This document shows positions 33,024-41,102 of a stretch of 64,000 nt of DNA, in pieces. A program made the position numbers and the translations under genes. How positions within the stretch are numbered: the first letter of the stretch is position 1; each line of letters starts with the position of its first letter. This stretch comes from Paraplanobispora siamensis. GTDB lineage: Bacteria > Actinomycetota > Actinomycetes > Streptosporangiales > Streptosporangiaceae. The notes under the pieces were generated by a model, which was not told where the DNA came from, ran no database searches, and worked only from the letters and a program-made list of their open reading frames with translations. The DNA lies in NCBI RefSeq assembly GCF_016863175.1, contig NZ_BOOJ01000029.1, positions 186,001-250,000 on the forward strand, read 5' to 3'.

Positions 33024-34673
33024 TCACAGGAAATAGAGACGGCTCAGGGAGACCGACTCGGCGGGTTCGGAGCGGAGCTCCTCGCCGTCGAGGGTCACCC
33101 GGCCGAGGGCGTCCACCTGGACCGAGCCCAGCCGGGAGTTGCGCACCATGTCCCGGGGGCCGATCCCGCGGGTGCCGCGCACGCCGACACGCCGCCTGCG
33201 GGTGGTCATGCGGTCGTCGCCCGAGGCGGCGGCGGCCTGGCTGACGAAGGCCACCGACAGGTCCGCGGCGGCCGCGCCGTGCGCGCCGAACTGCGGGCCC
33301 AGCACCAGCGGCTCGCAGCTGTCGGTGGAGGCGTTCGGGTCGCCGGTCACGCCGTAGGCGGGGAAGCCCGCCTTGAGCACGAGCTGCGGCTTGGCGCCGA
33401 AGTGGTCGGGGCGCCACAGCACGACGTCGGCGAGCTTGCCCGGCTCCAGCGAGCCGATCTCGTGGGCCAGGCCGTGCGCGATCGCCGGGTTGATCGTCAG
33501 CTTGGCCAGGTAGCGCAGCACCCGCTCGTTGTCGTGACGCTCCGGGCCGCCCAGCTCGCCCTTCATCTTCCCGGCCATCGCGAACGTACGGCGGACCGTC
33601 TCGCCCGCCCGGCCCATGCCCTGGGCGTCGGAGGAGGTGATGCCGATGACCCCGAGGTCGTGCAGCACGTCCTCGGCGCCCATCGTGCCCGCCCGGATCC
33701 GGTCCCTGGCCAGCGCCGCGTCCCCGGGCAGCTCCGGCTTGAGCCCGTGCACCGCCACGATCATCCCGTGGTGCTCGCCGACGGCGTCCCGGCCGAAGGG
33801 CAGGGTCGGGTTGGTGGAGGAGCCGATGACGTTGGCCACCCCGGCCAGCTTCAGCACGTTCGGCACGTGGCCGCCGCCGCAGCCCTCGATGTGGAAGGCG
33901 TGGATCGTCCGGCCCTCCAGCACGGCGAGGGTGTCCTCCACCGACAGGCACTCGTTGAGGCCGTCGGTGTGCAGCGCCACCTGCACGTCGTGCTCCTCGG
34001 CCACCCGCAGCGCGGTGTCCAGCGCCCGGGTGTGGGCCCCCATGTCCTCGTGCACCTTGAAGCCGCTCGCGCCGCCCTCCACCAGGGCCTCGACGAGCGG
34101 GGCCGGGTGAGAGGACGAGCCGCGCGCCAGGAAGCCGATGTTCACCGGCCAGGCGTCGAAGGCGTTGAACGCGTGCCGCAGCGCCCACGGCGAGTTCACC
34201 CCGACGCCCCAGACCGGCCCGAACTCCTGGCCGATGATCGTGGTGACGCCGGAGGCGAGCGAGGCCTCCATGATGCGCGGGCTGAGCAGGTGCACATGGG
34301 TGTCGATCGCCCCGGCCGTGGCGATCAGCCCCTCACCGGAGACGATCGTGGTGCCGGTGCCGACCACCACGTCCACGCCGTCCAGGGTGTCGGGGTTGCC
34401 GGCCCGGCCGACGGCGTGGATGCGCCCCTCCCGGACGCCGATCGAGGCGGTCCGCACGCCCAGGACCGGGTCGAGGATCAGCACGTTGCTGATGACCAGG
34501 TCGCAGGTCTCCTTGATCGAGGCGGCCTTCAGATGCAGGCCGTCGCGGGCGGTCTTGCCGAACCCGGCCAGGAACTCCTCGCCCGGCTTCTGCGAGTCGT
34601 GCTCGACCTCGACCACGAGGCCGGAGTCGCCGAGCCTGACCAGGTCGCCCTCGCGCGGGCCGTACACGCTCAT
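33024..34673 (-). CDS. ureC: Urease alpha subunit, divergent
   Basis: A 549-residue urease-alpha-like amidohydrolase. Metal ligands are conserved: His pair in DTHVHLL (about residue 124), the lysine to be carbamylated in GFKVHEDMG (about 204), His in VALHTDGLNE (about 233) and HIEGCGGGHVPN, and Asp in TSSDAQGMGR (about 346). The mobile flap differs. Canonical ureases read V-C-H-H-L; here it reads A-V-H-G-L (about 306), so the flap Cys is absent. The HEDWG, HTDTLNE and SDSQAMGR motifs are also changed. No ureD/E/F/G accessory genes lie in the window. It may be a second, specialised urease or act on another ureido substrate. The ATG at 34673 fits MSVYGPREGDLVRLGDS. Confidence 0.9.
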   Translation of the reverse strand: MSVYGPREGDLVRLGDSGLVVEVEHDSQKPGEEFLAGFGKTARDGLHLKAASIKETCDLVISNVLILDPVLGVRTASIGVREGRIHAVGRAGNPDTLDGVDVVVGTGTTIVSGEGLIATAGAIDTHVHLLSPRIMEASLASGVTTIIGQEFGPVWGVGVNSPWALRHAFNAFDAWPVNIGFLARGSSSHPAPLVEALVEGGASGFKVHEDMGAHTRALDTALRVAEEHDVQVALHTDGLNECLSVEDTLAVLEGRTIHAFHIEGCGGGHVPNVLKLAGVANVIGSSTNPTLPFGRDAVGEHHGMIVAVHGLKPELPGDAALARDRIRAGTMGAEDVLHDLGVIGITSSDAQGMGRAGETVRRTFAMAGKMKGELGGPERHDNERVLRYLAKLTINPAIAHGLAHEIGSLEPGKLADVVLWRPDHFGAKPQLVLKAGFPAYGVTGDPNASTDSCEPLVLGPQFGAHGAAAADLSVAFVSQAAAASGDDRMTTRRRRVGVRGTRGIGPRDMVRNSRLGSVQVDALGRVTLDGEELRSEPAESVSLSRLYFL

Positions 34674-34746
34674 GCCGTCTCCCCGGATCCGGCGGGCCCG
34701 CCGCCCGCGATCATCCAGCCGCCCATACGCCGTCTGTCCGCCGTGC

Positions 34747-35583
34747 TCATGCGTCGCTTCCCAGATAGCCGCAGGCCCGCGCCTTCTCCATGGCCCGCTC
34801 GAACGCCCCCGGGGCGTCCAGCGGCCCGTCCACCAGTCCGGCGAACCCGACCGCGACCCGGGCGCCGCCGATCGGGGCCAGCCGTACGGTACGGCTCTCG
34901 CCCGGATCGAACCTGACCGTCGACCCCGCCGGGATCGCCAGCCTGCGCCCGTAGGCGGCGGCCCGGTCGAAGCGGAGCCGGGGATTGACCTCGAAGAAGT
35001 GGAAGTGCGAGGTGACACTGATCGGCACGGTCGCCGTGTTGAACACCTCGACCTCGCCCATGACCTCGCCCATGACCTCGCCCATGACCTCGCCCATGTC
35101 CCCGGAGGCCGACTCTTCACCGGCGTCCCCGTCGTGCGGGACGGCACCGCGGCCCGCCGGCTCGGCACCGTCCGGGTGGAGGGCGGTGCCGGCGCGGGTC
35201 GTGGCGCCCTCGTGGGCGGCGGTTCGGGGAGCGGGCTCGATCACGGCGCCGGGCGCCCCGGCGCCCAGGGAGCCGCCGCCGATCGGGTCGGTCACCACGG
35301 CCAGCCGGGTGCCGTCGTCGAAGACCGCCTCGACCATCACCTCGGTCACGATGTCGGCCACACCCGGCAGCACGTCGTCCGGCCCGAGTACGGCCCGCCC
35401 GGCCGCGATCGCCTCGGCCAGCCGGGCGCCGTCCCGGGCGGCCTCGCAGACCACGTCCGCGACCAGCGCGGTGGCCTCCGGCACGTTCAGCCGCAGTCCC
35501 CTCGCTCTCCTGGCCCGCGCCAGCTCCGCCGCGGTGAACAGCAGCAACCGGTCGCGTTCCGTCGGTGTCAGCCGCACGGCCAC
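34747..35583 (-). CDS. ureAB: Fused urease gamma-beta subunit
   Basis: A 278-residue fusion. Residues 1-100 are the gamma subunit (MAVRLTPTERDRLLLFTAAE, then VMVEAVFDDGTRLAVVTDPI). Residues about 175-278 are the beta subunit (VFNTATVPISVTSHFHFFEVN, RRLAIPAGSTVRFDPGE). Between them is an unusually long, low-complexity linker containing four Met-Gly-Glu-Val repeats encoded by a 12-bp tandem array. The subunits build the trimer around UreC. It starts 50 bp from the divergent TetR gene and shares its operator; ureC follows after 73 bp. Confidence 0.9.
   Translation of the reverse strand: MAVRLTPTERDRLLLFTAAELARARRARGLRLNVPEATALVADVVCEAARDGARLAEAIAAGRAVLGPDDVLPGVADIVTEVMVEAVFDDGTRLAVVTDPIGGGSLGAGAPGAVIEPAPRTAAHEGATTRAGTALHPDGAEPAGRGAVPHDGDAGEESASGDMGEVMGEVMGEVMGEVEVFNTATVPISVTSHFHFFEVNPRLRFDRAAAYGRRLAIPAGSTVRFDPGESRTVRLAPIGGARVAVGFAGLVDGPLDAPGAFERAMEKARACGYLGSDA
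35051..35098. repeat. Four exact 12-bp tandem repeats inside ureAB
   Basis: ACCTCGCCCATG is repeated exactly four times (35051, 35063, 35075, 35087). It encodes Met-Gly-Glu-Val x4 in the linker between the gamma and beta parts. Copy number could vary by slippage without breaking the frame. Confidence 0.9.
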
Positions 35584-35589
35584 CCCTCG

Positions 35590-35624
35590 TTAGAACAGTC
35601 TTCAAAGTTAGAGCAGCATTCTAA
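35590..35624. promoter_or_regulatory. Operator-like inverted repeat between ureAB and tetR
   Basis: TTAGAACAG at 35590 and its near-complement ending TTCTAA at 35624 flank an AT-rich centre that contains a further half-site (GTTAGAGCAG). It lies in the 59-bp divergent region and is the obvious site for the TetR protein. Confidence 0.65.
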
Positions 35625-35642
35625 GCCGGTACGGTGTCACCT

Positions 35643-36356
35643 ATGACTGCCGAGCCGGACCCCGCCCACCGGACCACCGGGACGCGCCCTCCCGAGGACG
35701 GACCGGGGACGGCCGAGGCTCGGCGGACGGAAAAGGCCCGGCCCGGGTCCCGGGCGGCGGGGGCCGCGGTCAGGCTGGAGCGTCCCGACGTGCGGGCGCA
35801 CGTCCTGCGGGCGGCGCTGCTCGCGATCGACGAGGTCGGGCCCGAGCGCGTGCGGATCAGGGACATCGCCGAGCGGGCGGGCATGAGCAGCGGCCACGTC
35901 ATGTACTACTTCGGCAAGCGCGACCGGATCCTGGTTTCGACGCTGCTGCTCAGCGAGGACGAGCTGGCCGAACGGCGCACCGCCGAGCTCGCGGGCGTCG
36001 CCGACCCGCGCCGGGCGGTCGTCCGCTTCGCGCAGCTGTACCTCCCCGTGAGCGCCACGGACGTCCGATGGCGGCTGTGGGCCCAGGTCATCGCCCGGCC
36101 GCCGCAGGACGAGGAGACCCTGGCCAGGATCGCCGGGTTCACCGGCACGTGGGTGCGGGAACTGGCCGGGATCCTGACCCGCGGAGCCGCCGCCGGGCTC
36201 CTGCGCCCGCTCGGCGACGCCGAGGAGCACGCCGGCCGCGCCTGCCGCATCATGGACAGCCTCGCGAGCGACGTGCTGCTCGGCCTGCCCGGCTGCGACG
36301 CGGCCTGGGCCCGCGACCAGGCGGTCCGCGCCATCCTGGACGAGCCGTCGCGCTGA
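35643..36356 (+). CDS. TetR-family regulator, divergent from urease genes
   Basis: A 237-residue regulator with a long, disordered, charged N-terminal extension (about 45 residues) ahead of the helix-turn-helix VRIRDIAERAGMSSGHVMYYFGKRDRIL. The C-terminal ligand domain includes DVRWRLWAQVIARPPQDEE, similar to polyamine/nitrogen-related TetR proteins such as PuuR/BetI-like ones in length only. It is divergent from ureAB across the palindrome at 35590, so it likely controls that operon and itself. A GTG at 35634 is an alternative start. Confidence 0.9.
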   Translation: MTAEPDPAHRTTGTRPPEDGPGTAEARRTEKARPGSRAAGAAVRLERPDVRAHVLRAALLAIDEVGPERVRIRDIAERAGMSSGHVMYYFGKRDRILVSTLLLSEDELAERRTAELAGVADPRRAVVRFAQLYLPVSATDVRWRLWAQVIARPPQDEETLARIAGFTGTWVRELAGILTRGAAAGLLRPLGDAEEHAGRACRIMDSLASDVLLGLPGCDAAWARDQAVRAILDEPSR

Positions 36357-36416
36357 TTACGGGCCGGGCTGCCGTCCGGGCGACCGCGGTGGGCAGGCAG
36401 ACCCGGGGAACGCACC

Positions 36417-37187
36417 CTAGGCGGGGGTGCTGGTGATCACCGCGAAGCGCGCGCCGTGCGGGTCGGCGAGCTGGGCGAAGCGGCCGACGCCCTCGGCGTC
36501 CACGGCCGGCATGACGACCCGGCCGCCGAGGTCACCGGCCTTGGCGACGGCGTCGTCGCAGTCGGGGACCTCGAAGTACGGCAGCCAGTGAGCGGTGTCG
36601 CCGGGCTGCAGCGGCATGATGCCGGCGATGCTGGCCTCCTCGCCGCCTCCGGCGGGCGTCACCATGATGTAGGTCGCGTCGCCGAACGGCATGTCCTGGA
36701 TGTTCCAGTCGAAGACCGTCTCGTAGAAGGGGCGGATCGCGTCGGGGACCGGGGTGTACAGCTCGATCCAGCCCAGCGAGCCGGGCACGGTGACGAGGTC
36801 GAGCCCGCTCAGCGTTCCGGGCTCCCAGGCCGCGAACTCGGCGCCGCCCGGATCGGTGAACCCGGCCATCCGGCCGTTGTCGAAGACCGCGAACGGGGCG
36901 AAGCGCACGGTGCCGCCCGCCTGCTCGACGGCCTTGGTCGTCGCGTCGCCGTCGGCCGTGTGGAAGTAGACCGTCCAGGCGGTCCGTGCTCCCTCCTGGG
37001 TCAGGGGACCGACGGCGGCGACGGTCTTACCGCCGATCTGGAAGAAGCCGTAGCCTCCGCCCTCCGGACCGGCCGACAGGAAGTCCCAGCCGAGCACGCC
37101 GCCGTAGAAGGCGACCGCGCCCTCGGTGTCGGGCGTGCCGAGGTCGATCCAGTTGGGAGCGCCGGGGACGTACTGCGTGGTGAGCAT
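36417..37187 (-). CDS. Tandem VOC-domain protein
   Basis: A 256-residue protein with two VOC (glyoxalase-fold) halves: PNWIDLGTPDTEGAVAFYGGVLGW and LGWIELYTPVPDAIRPFYETVFDW. Each half ends in a DPGGAEFA- or DPHGARFA-type strand. It resembles the CFP30B-like proteins of mycobacteria. Metal ligands are poorly kept, so it may be a binding protein rather than an enzyme. ATG 37187 has AAGGAG nine bases upstream. The 258 bp upstream (37188-37445) hold no convincing gene. Confidence 0.88.
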   Translation of the reverse strand: MLTTQYVPGAPNWIDLGTPDTEGAVAFYGGVLGWDFLSAGPEGGGYGFFQIGGKTVAAVGPLTQEGARTAWTVYFHTADGDATTKAVEQAGGTVRFAPFAVFDNGRMAGFTDPGGAEFAAWEPGTLSGLDLVTVPGSLGWIELYTPVPDAIRPFYETVFDWNIQDMPFGDATYIMVTPAGGGEEASIAGIMPLQPGDTAHWLPYFEVPDCDDAVAKAGDLGGRVVMPAVDAEGVGRFAQLADPHGARFAVITSTPA

Positions 37188-37445
37188 GGCCTGCTCCTTC
37201 CAGGTGCCTACGTGTCGCGGTGGCGTCCGTCGCGGCCTGTCGTGGGCGCATGGCGGCGTCTGTCGTGGGGCGCACGGCGGGGCGTCACCTGTCTGAGCAC
37301 CTGTCAGCCTGGCACGGCCCACCGACAATTCCGAGGGCCCACGCGGTCCCCGGAGCACATGCCGCGATCGCCCGTCACCCCTGAACGATCCCTGAACGCC
37401 TATCGGTCCCCGGGCCCGTCAGCCCCTGAGCCCATGTCCGGGCCC

Positions 37446-38885
37446 CTACGCCCTCGTGGAGGACCGCGCGGACGAGTCGGTCGCGGGGTCGGCGCGTACG
37501 ACGCGGTCGCGTCCGGCGGTCTTGGCGGCGTACAGCGCGGTGTCGGCGCGGCGCAGCAGCCGCAGGGGAGTCTCCCGGCCGTCCCACAGGGCAAGACCGG
37601 CTGAGAAGGTCTGCTCGTGCGGGGTGACCAGGCGCAGCGCCTCCAGCAGGTGCTCGGCGGCCTCCAGGTCGCGGCCGGGCATCAGCAGCACGAACTCCTC
37701 GCCGCCGTAGCGGGCCAGCATGTCGGTGGAGCTCAGCACCAGGCTCCAGGCGGTGGCGGCCCCGGCCAGCAGCTGGTCGCCGCCCTGGTGGCCGTGGGTG
37801 TCGTTGAAGCGCTTGAAGTGGTCCAGGTCGAGCATGGCCAGCGTCAGCGGGATGTCCTCGCGGGTGGCCCGTTCGTAGTCACGGACCAGCTGGGCGTCCA
37901 GGGTGCGGCGGTTGGGCAGCCCGGTGAGCATGTCGGTGCGGGCGATCTCGTCCAGGCGGCGGGCCTGGTGCTGCAGGCGGCGCAGGAGGGTGGCCATGCG
38001 GGCCACGACCAGGACGAACAGTACGGCCGAGACGATGGTGACGGCCCAGGCGCTGAGCTCGAAGCCGAAGGCGAGCTGCACGGCCAGGGTGCCGGGGGCG
38101 AGCAGGACGACGGCGGTCAGAGTGAGCAGGCGGCGGGTGGTGAAGGTCGGCAGGGCGTCGGGATCGGAGCGCAGCAGGTCCCTGGCTGAGGGGTGCAGCG
38201 CGGCGGCGCCCCAGACCACGTACGACAGCAGGAACGGCAGGTCGCCGATCATGATCGAGCCCTCGACCATGATGAAGATCACATCACCGGCGAGCAGCAG
38301 GACCAGCGCGGCGGTCAGCAGCCGGTACGCCGGCATCTGCGCGCCCGAGGTGGTCAGCAGCCGCACCAGCCCGGCCAGCAGGATCACGTCGGCGACGGGA
38401 TAGCCCAGAGCGATCAGCTGGGAGAAGAGCGAGTCGTGCCCGCCGATGTTCGGCTGGATCAGCAGCACCCAGTACGGCAGGGCGAGGCCGACGACCATGA
38501 TGGCGCTGTCGAGACGGGCCTCCCGGTCGGCCGTGGAACGGCGGTGCCGGGCGAGCATGAGCAGGGAGGCGGTGACGAACGGATATTCCAGCAGATAGAG
38601 CACGTCGGCCGGGGACGGGAAGGGGTCGACCCCGGCGATGTGCTCGTAGTAGAGCCACATGACATCACCGAGGACGGCGGCGAGCTGGCCCAGCCCCATC
38701 AGCAGCCAGGCGAGGCCGAGCGTGCGCCGGAACCGGGCCGCCGCGACGGACACGGCCGCGACGCTGGACATCCCGATCGCGGCGTACATGCCGTCGGCCC
38801 ACACGTTGTCCGGGATCAGCGCGAAGATCCCCACGGCGATCAGACCGCCGAAGAGATAGACACGCCAAACCCGATAGCTGACCAC
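37446..38885 (-). CDS. Membrane-bound diguanylate cyclase (GGDEF)
   Basis: A 479-residue protein. About nine membrane segments occupy residues 1-300 and form a sensor region of MASE-like type. The GGDEF domain follows with DMLTGLPNRRTLD, LDLDHFKRFNDTHGHQGGDQLL and the active-site loop ARYGGEEFVLLMPG (about residue 391). The enzyme makes cyclic di-GMP from two GTP, a signal that controls development in sporulating actinomycetes. The inhibitory site upstream should read R-x-x-D; here it reads S-S-T-D, so product inhibition is probably lost. No EAL domain is present. Confidence 0.93.
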   Translation of the reverse strand: MVSYRVWRVYLFGGLIAVGIFALIPDNVWADGMYAAIGMSSVAAVSVAAARFRRTLGLAWLLMGLGQLAAVLGDVMWLYYEHIAGVDPFPSPADVLYLLEYPFVTASLLMLARHRRSTADREARLDSAIMVVGLALPYWVLLIQPNIGGHDSLFSQLIALGYPVADVILLAGLVRLLTTSGAQMPAYRLLTAALVLLLAGDVIFIMVEGSIMIGDLPFLLSYVVWGAAALHPSARDLLRSDPDALPTFTTRRLLTLTAVVLLAPGTLAVQLAFGFELSAWAVTIVSAVLFVLVVARMATLLRRLQHQARRLDEIARTDMLTGLPNRRTLDAQLVRDYERATREDIPLTLAMLDLDHFKRFNDTHGHQGGDQLLAGAATAWSLVLSSTDMLARYGGEEFVLLMPGRDLEAAEHLLEALRLVTPHEQTFSAGLALWDGRETPLRLLRRADTALYAAKTAGRDRVVRADPATDSSARSSTRA

Positions 38886-39004
38886 GCCGCCCTATCGGCC
38901 GCCCGGCCGCGTTCCTGAGAGGAACCGGAAAGGGGCGTTCGCAGACCGCGCAGTGTCCTCGGAGCCGGTCGTGAGACCCGACACCTTCAGCCGGGGCGTC
39001 TCCT

Positions 39005-39058
39005 GAGGCCGGGAATGTGACAGAGGCCGGGAATGTGACAGAGGCCGGGAACGTGACA
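39005..39058. repeat. Three 18-bp tandem repeats
   Basis: GAGGCCGGGAATGTGACA at 39005, 39023 and 39041 (last copy with one change) directly before the tRNA terminator. Confidence 0.85.
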
Positions 39059-39090
39059 GAGGCCGGATCCGTTTCGTGGATCCGGCCTCT
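39058..39090 (-). terminator. Terminator hairpin of the Gly-Cys-Val tRNA unit
   Basis: AGAGGCCGGATCC (39058-39070) pairs exactly with GGATCCGGCCTCT (39078-39090), 17 nt past the tRNA-Val 3' end. Confidence 0.8.
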
Positions 39091-39107
39091 GCTGCGACGT
39101 TGTGCAG

Positions 39108-39179
39108 TGGACGATACTGGGATTGAACCAGTGACCTCTTCCGTGTCAGGGAAGCGCTCTCCCGCTGAGCTAATCGTCC
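39108..39179 (-). tRNA. tRNA-Val (GAC)
   Basis: 72 nt, identical in sequence to the copy at 17752-17823. Anticodon loop CTGACAC. Confidence 0.97.
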
Positions 39180-39194
39180 GCGTGGGAAGACCAG

Positions 39195-39265
39195 AGGTGG
39201 AGACGGGATTTGAACCCGTGTACACGGCTTTGCAGGCCGTTGCCTCGCCTCTCGGCCACTCCACC
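39195..39265 (-). tRNA. tRNA-Cys (GCA)
   Basis: 71 nt. Acceptor GGTGGAG pairs with CTCCACC; anticodon loop CTGCAAA gives GCA; T-arm ACGGGTTCAAATCCCGT. It lies between the Gly and Val tRNAs. Confidence 0.97.
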
Positions 39266-39290
39266 GAGCGAGGCCCGAGGGCCTCTTTCG

Positions 39291-39362
39291 AGCGGAAGAC
39301 GGGATTCGAACCCGCGACCCTCACCTTGGCAAGGTGATGCTCTACCACTGAGCCACTTCCGC
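39291..39362 (-). tRNA. tRNA-Gly (GCC)
   Basis: 72 nt, identical to the copy at 17838-17909. First gene of the Gly-Cys-Val array. Confidence 0.97.
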
Positions 39363-39516
39363 GTGTGTCCGCCGGGGAGACCGGCCTCACGCAGAGAACT
39401 TTAGCGAATACCCGGCGACTCCCCAAACCGGAATTCCGGTACGAGCCGTGGGGTGGAGAGATGTAAGGGTCTAACATGGCAGACACCGGTTACATCTACA
39501 GCGAGAGAGTGACACC

Positions 39517-41064
39517 ATGCGCGACAACGTGGTCGTGAACATCGGGCCCGAGCCGCTGACCTTCGGCGAGGTCGTCGCCGTGGCCCGGCACGGCGCCGCC
39601 GTACGCCTCACCGACGACGCCGTGGCCGCGATGGCCGCGGCGCGTACCCGCGTGGACGAACTCGCTGAGAGCCCCACCCCGGCCTACGGGGTCTCGACCG
39701 GCTTCGGGGCGCTGGCCACCCGGCACATCGCCCCCGAGCTGCGTGCCCAGCTCCAGCGCTCCCTGGTCCGCTCGCACGCCGCCGGCTCGGGGCCCGAGGT
39801 GGAGACCGAGGTCACCCGCGCGCTGATGCTCCTGCGCCTGCACACCCTCGCCACCGGCCACACCGGCGTGCGCCCCCGCGTCGCCAAGGTGCTGGAGGCC
39901 ATGCTCAACGCCGGGATCACGCCGGTCGTGCACGAGTACGGCAGCCTGGGCTGCTCCGGCGACCTGGCCCCCCTCTCCCACGTGGCTCTCGCGATCATGG
40001 GGGAGGGGCCCGTCCGCGACTCCGGCGGGAACCCGGTCGCCGCCGCCGAGGCGCTCAAGCAGGCGGGCGTCGAGCCCGTCGAGCTGGCCGCCAAGGAGGG
40101 CCTCGCGCTCATCAACGGCACCGACGGCATGCTCGGCATGCTGATCCTCGCCATGGACGACCTGGCCCGCCTGTTCAAGACCGCCGACATCGCCGCGGCC
40201 ATGAGCGTGGAGGCCCTGCTCGGCACCGACCGCGTCTTCGCCGCCGACCTGCAGGCCCTGCGCCCGCACCCCGGCCAGGCCGCCAGCGCCGCCAACCTCC
40301 GCGCGCTGCTGCGGGACTCGGGCATCATGGCCAGCCACCGGGACGGCACCTGCACCCGGGTGCAGGACGCCTACTCGCTGCGCTGCGCCCCCCAGGTCGC
40401 CGGCGCCGCCCGCGACACCCTCGCGCACGCCGCGTCCGTCGCGATGCGGGAACTCGCCTCCGCGATCGACAACCCGGTGGTGCTGGCCGACGGACGGGTG
40501 GAGTCCAACGGCAACTTCCACGGCGCCCCCGTCGGATACGTGCTCGACTTCCTGGCCATCGCCGTGGCGGACGTGGCGAGCATCTCCGAGCGCCGTACCG
40601 ACCGCATGCTCGACGTGGCCCGCAACCACGGGCTGCCCGCGTTCCTGGCCGACGACCCGGGCGTGGACTCCGGGCACATGATCGCGCAGTACACCCAGGC
40701 CGCGATCGTCTCCGAGCTCAAGCGCCTGGCCGCGCCCGCGAGCGTGGACTCCATCCCGAGCTCCGCCATGCAGGAGGACCACGTCTCCATGGGCTGGTCG
40801 GCCGCGCGCAAGCTGCGCCGGGCGATCGAGGGCCTGAGCCGGGTACTCGCCGTGGAGATCCTCACCGCGGCCCGCGCCATCGACCTGCGGGCGCCGCACA
40901 CGCCCGCGCCCGCGACCGGGGCCGTGGTGACCGCCCTGCGCCAGTCCGTGCCGGGCCCGGGCCCGGACCGCTTCCTCGCCCCGGAGATCGAGTCGGTGGT
41001 GCGGATGGTGGCCGACGCCTCCGTGGTCGCCGCGGCCGAGTCGGTCACCGGCCCGCTCGCCTGA
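39517..41064 (+). CDS. hutH: Histidine ammonia-lyase
   Basis: A 515-residue lyase that turns L-histidine into urocanate and ammonia. The prosthetic-group loop reads LGCSGDLAPLSH (about residues 145-156): the MIO group forms from Cys-Ser-Gly instead of the usual Ala-Ser-Gly. YGVSTGFG at the N-terminus carries the catalytic Tyr. Also present are INGTDG, RVQDAYSLRC, and NPVV...NGNFHG with SSAMQEDHVSMGW. Length and motifs are typical of HutH. No other hut genes are adjacent. It stands alone between a tRNA array and a converging gene. The ATG at 39517 follows GAGAGAGTGACACC. Confidence 0.96.
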   Translation: MRDNVVVNIGPEPLTFGEVVAVARHGAAVRLTDDAVAAMAAARTRVDELAESPTPAYGVSTGFGALATRHIAPELRAQLQRSLVRSHAAGSGPEVETEVTRALMLLRLHTLATGHTGVRPRVAKVLEAMLNAGITPVVHEYGSLGCSGDLAPLSHVALAIMGEGPVRDSGGNPVAAAEALKQAGVEPVELAAKEGLALINGTDGMLGMLILAMDDLARLFKTADIAAAMSVEALLGTDRVFAADLQALRPHPGQAASAANLRALLRDSGIMASHRDGTCTRVQDAYSLRCAPQVAGAARDTLAHAASVAMRELASAIDNPVVLADGRVESNGNFHGAPVGYVLDFLAIAVADVASISERRTDRMLDVARNHGLPAFLADDPGVDSGHMIAQYTQAAIVSELKRLAAPASVDSIPSSAMQEDHVSMGWSAARKLRRAIEGLSRVLAVEILTAARAIDLRAPHTPAPATGAVVTALRQSVPGPGPDRFLAPEIESVVRMVADASVVAAAESVTGPLA

Positions 41065-41102
41065 CCCCGGCGGTCACCGGTCCGTCCACCCCGGCCCGGT
41101 CG

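Noticed and set aside
34674-35168. N-terminal extension of ureC to 35168
   Set aside because: UreC homology begins at MSVYGPREG; the extension overlaps ureAB in another frame.
17594-39058. Short tandem repeats considered as CRISPR arrays
   Set aside because: Units are 12-36 bp directly abutting with no spacers, and no cas genes are present.
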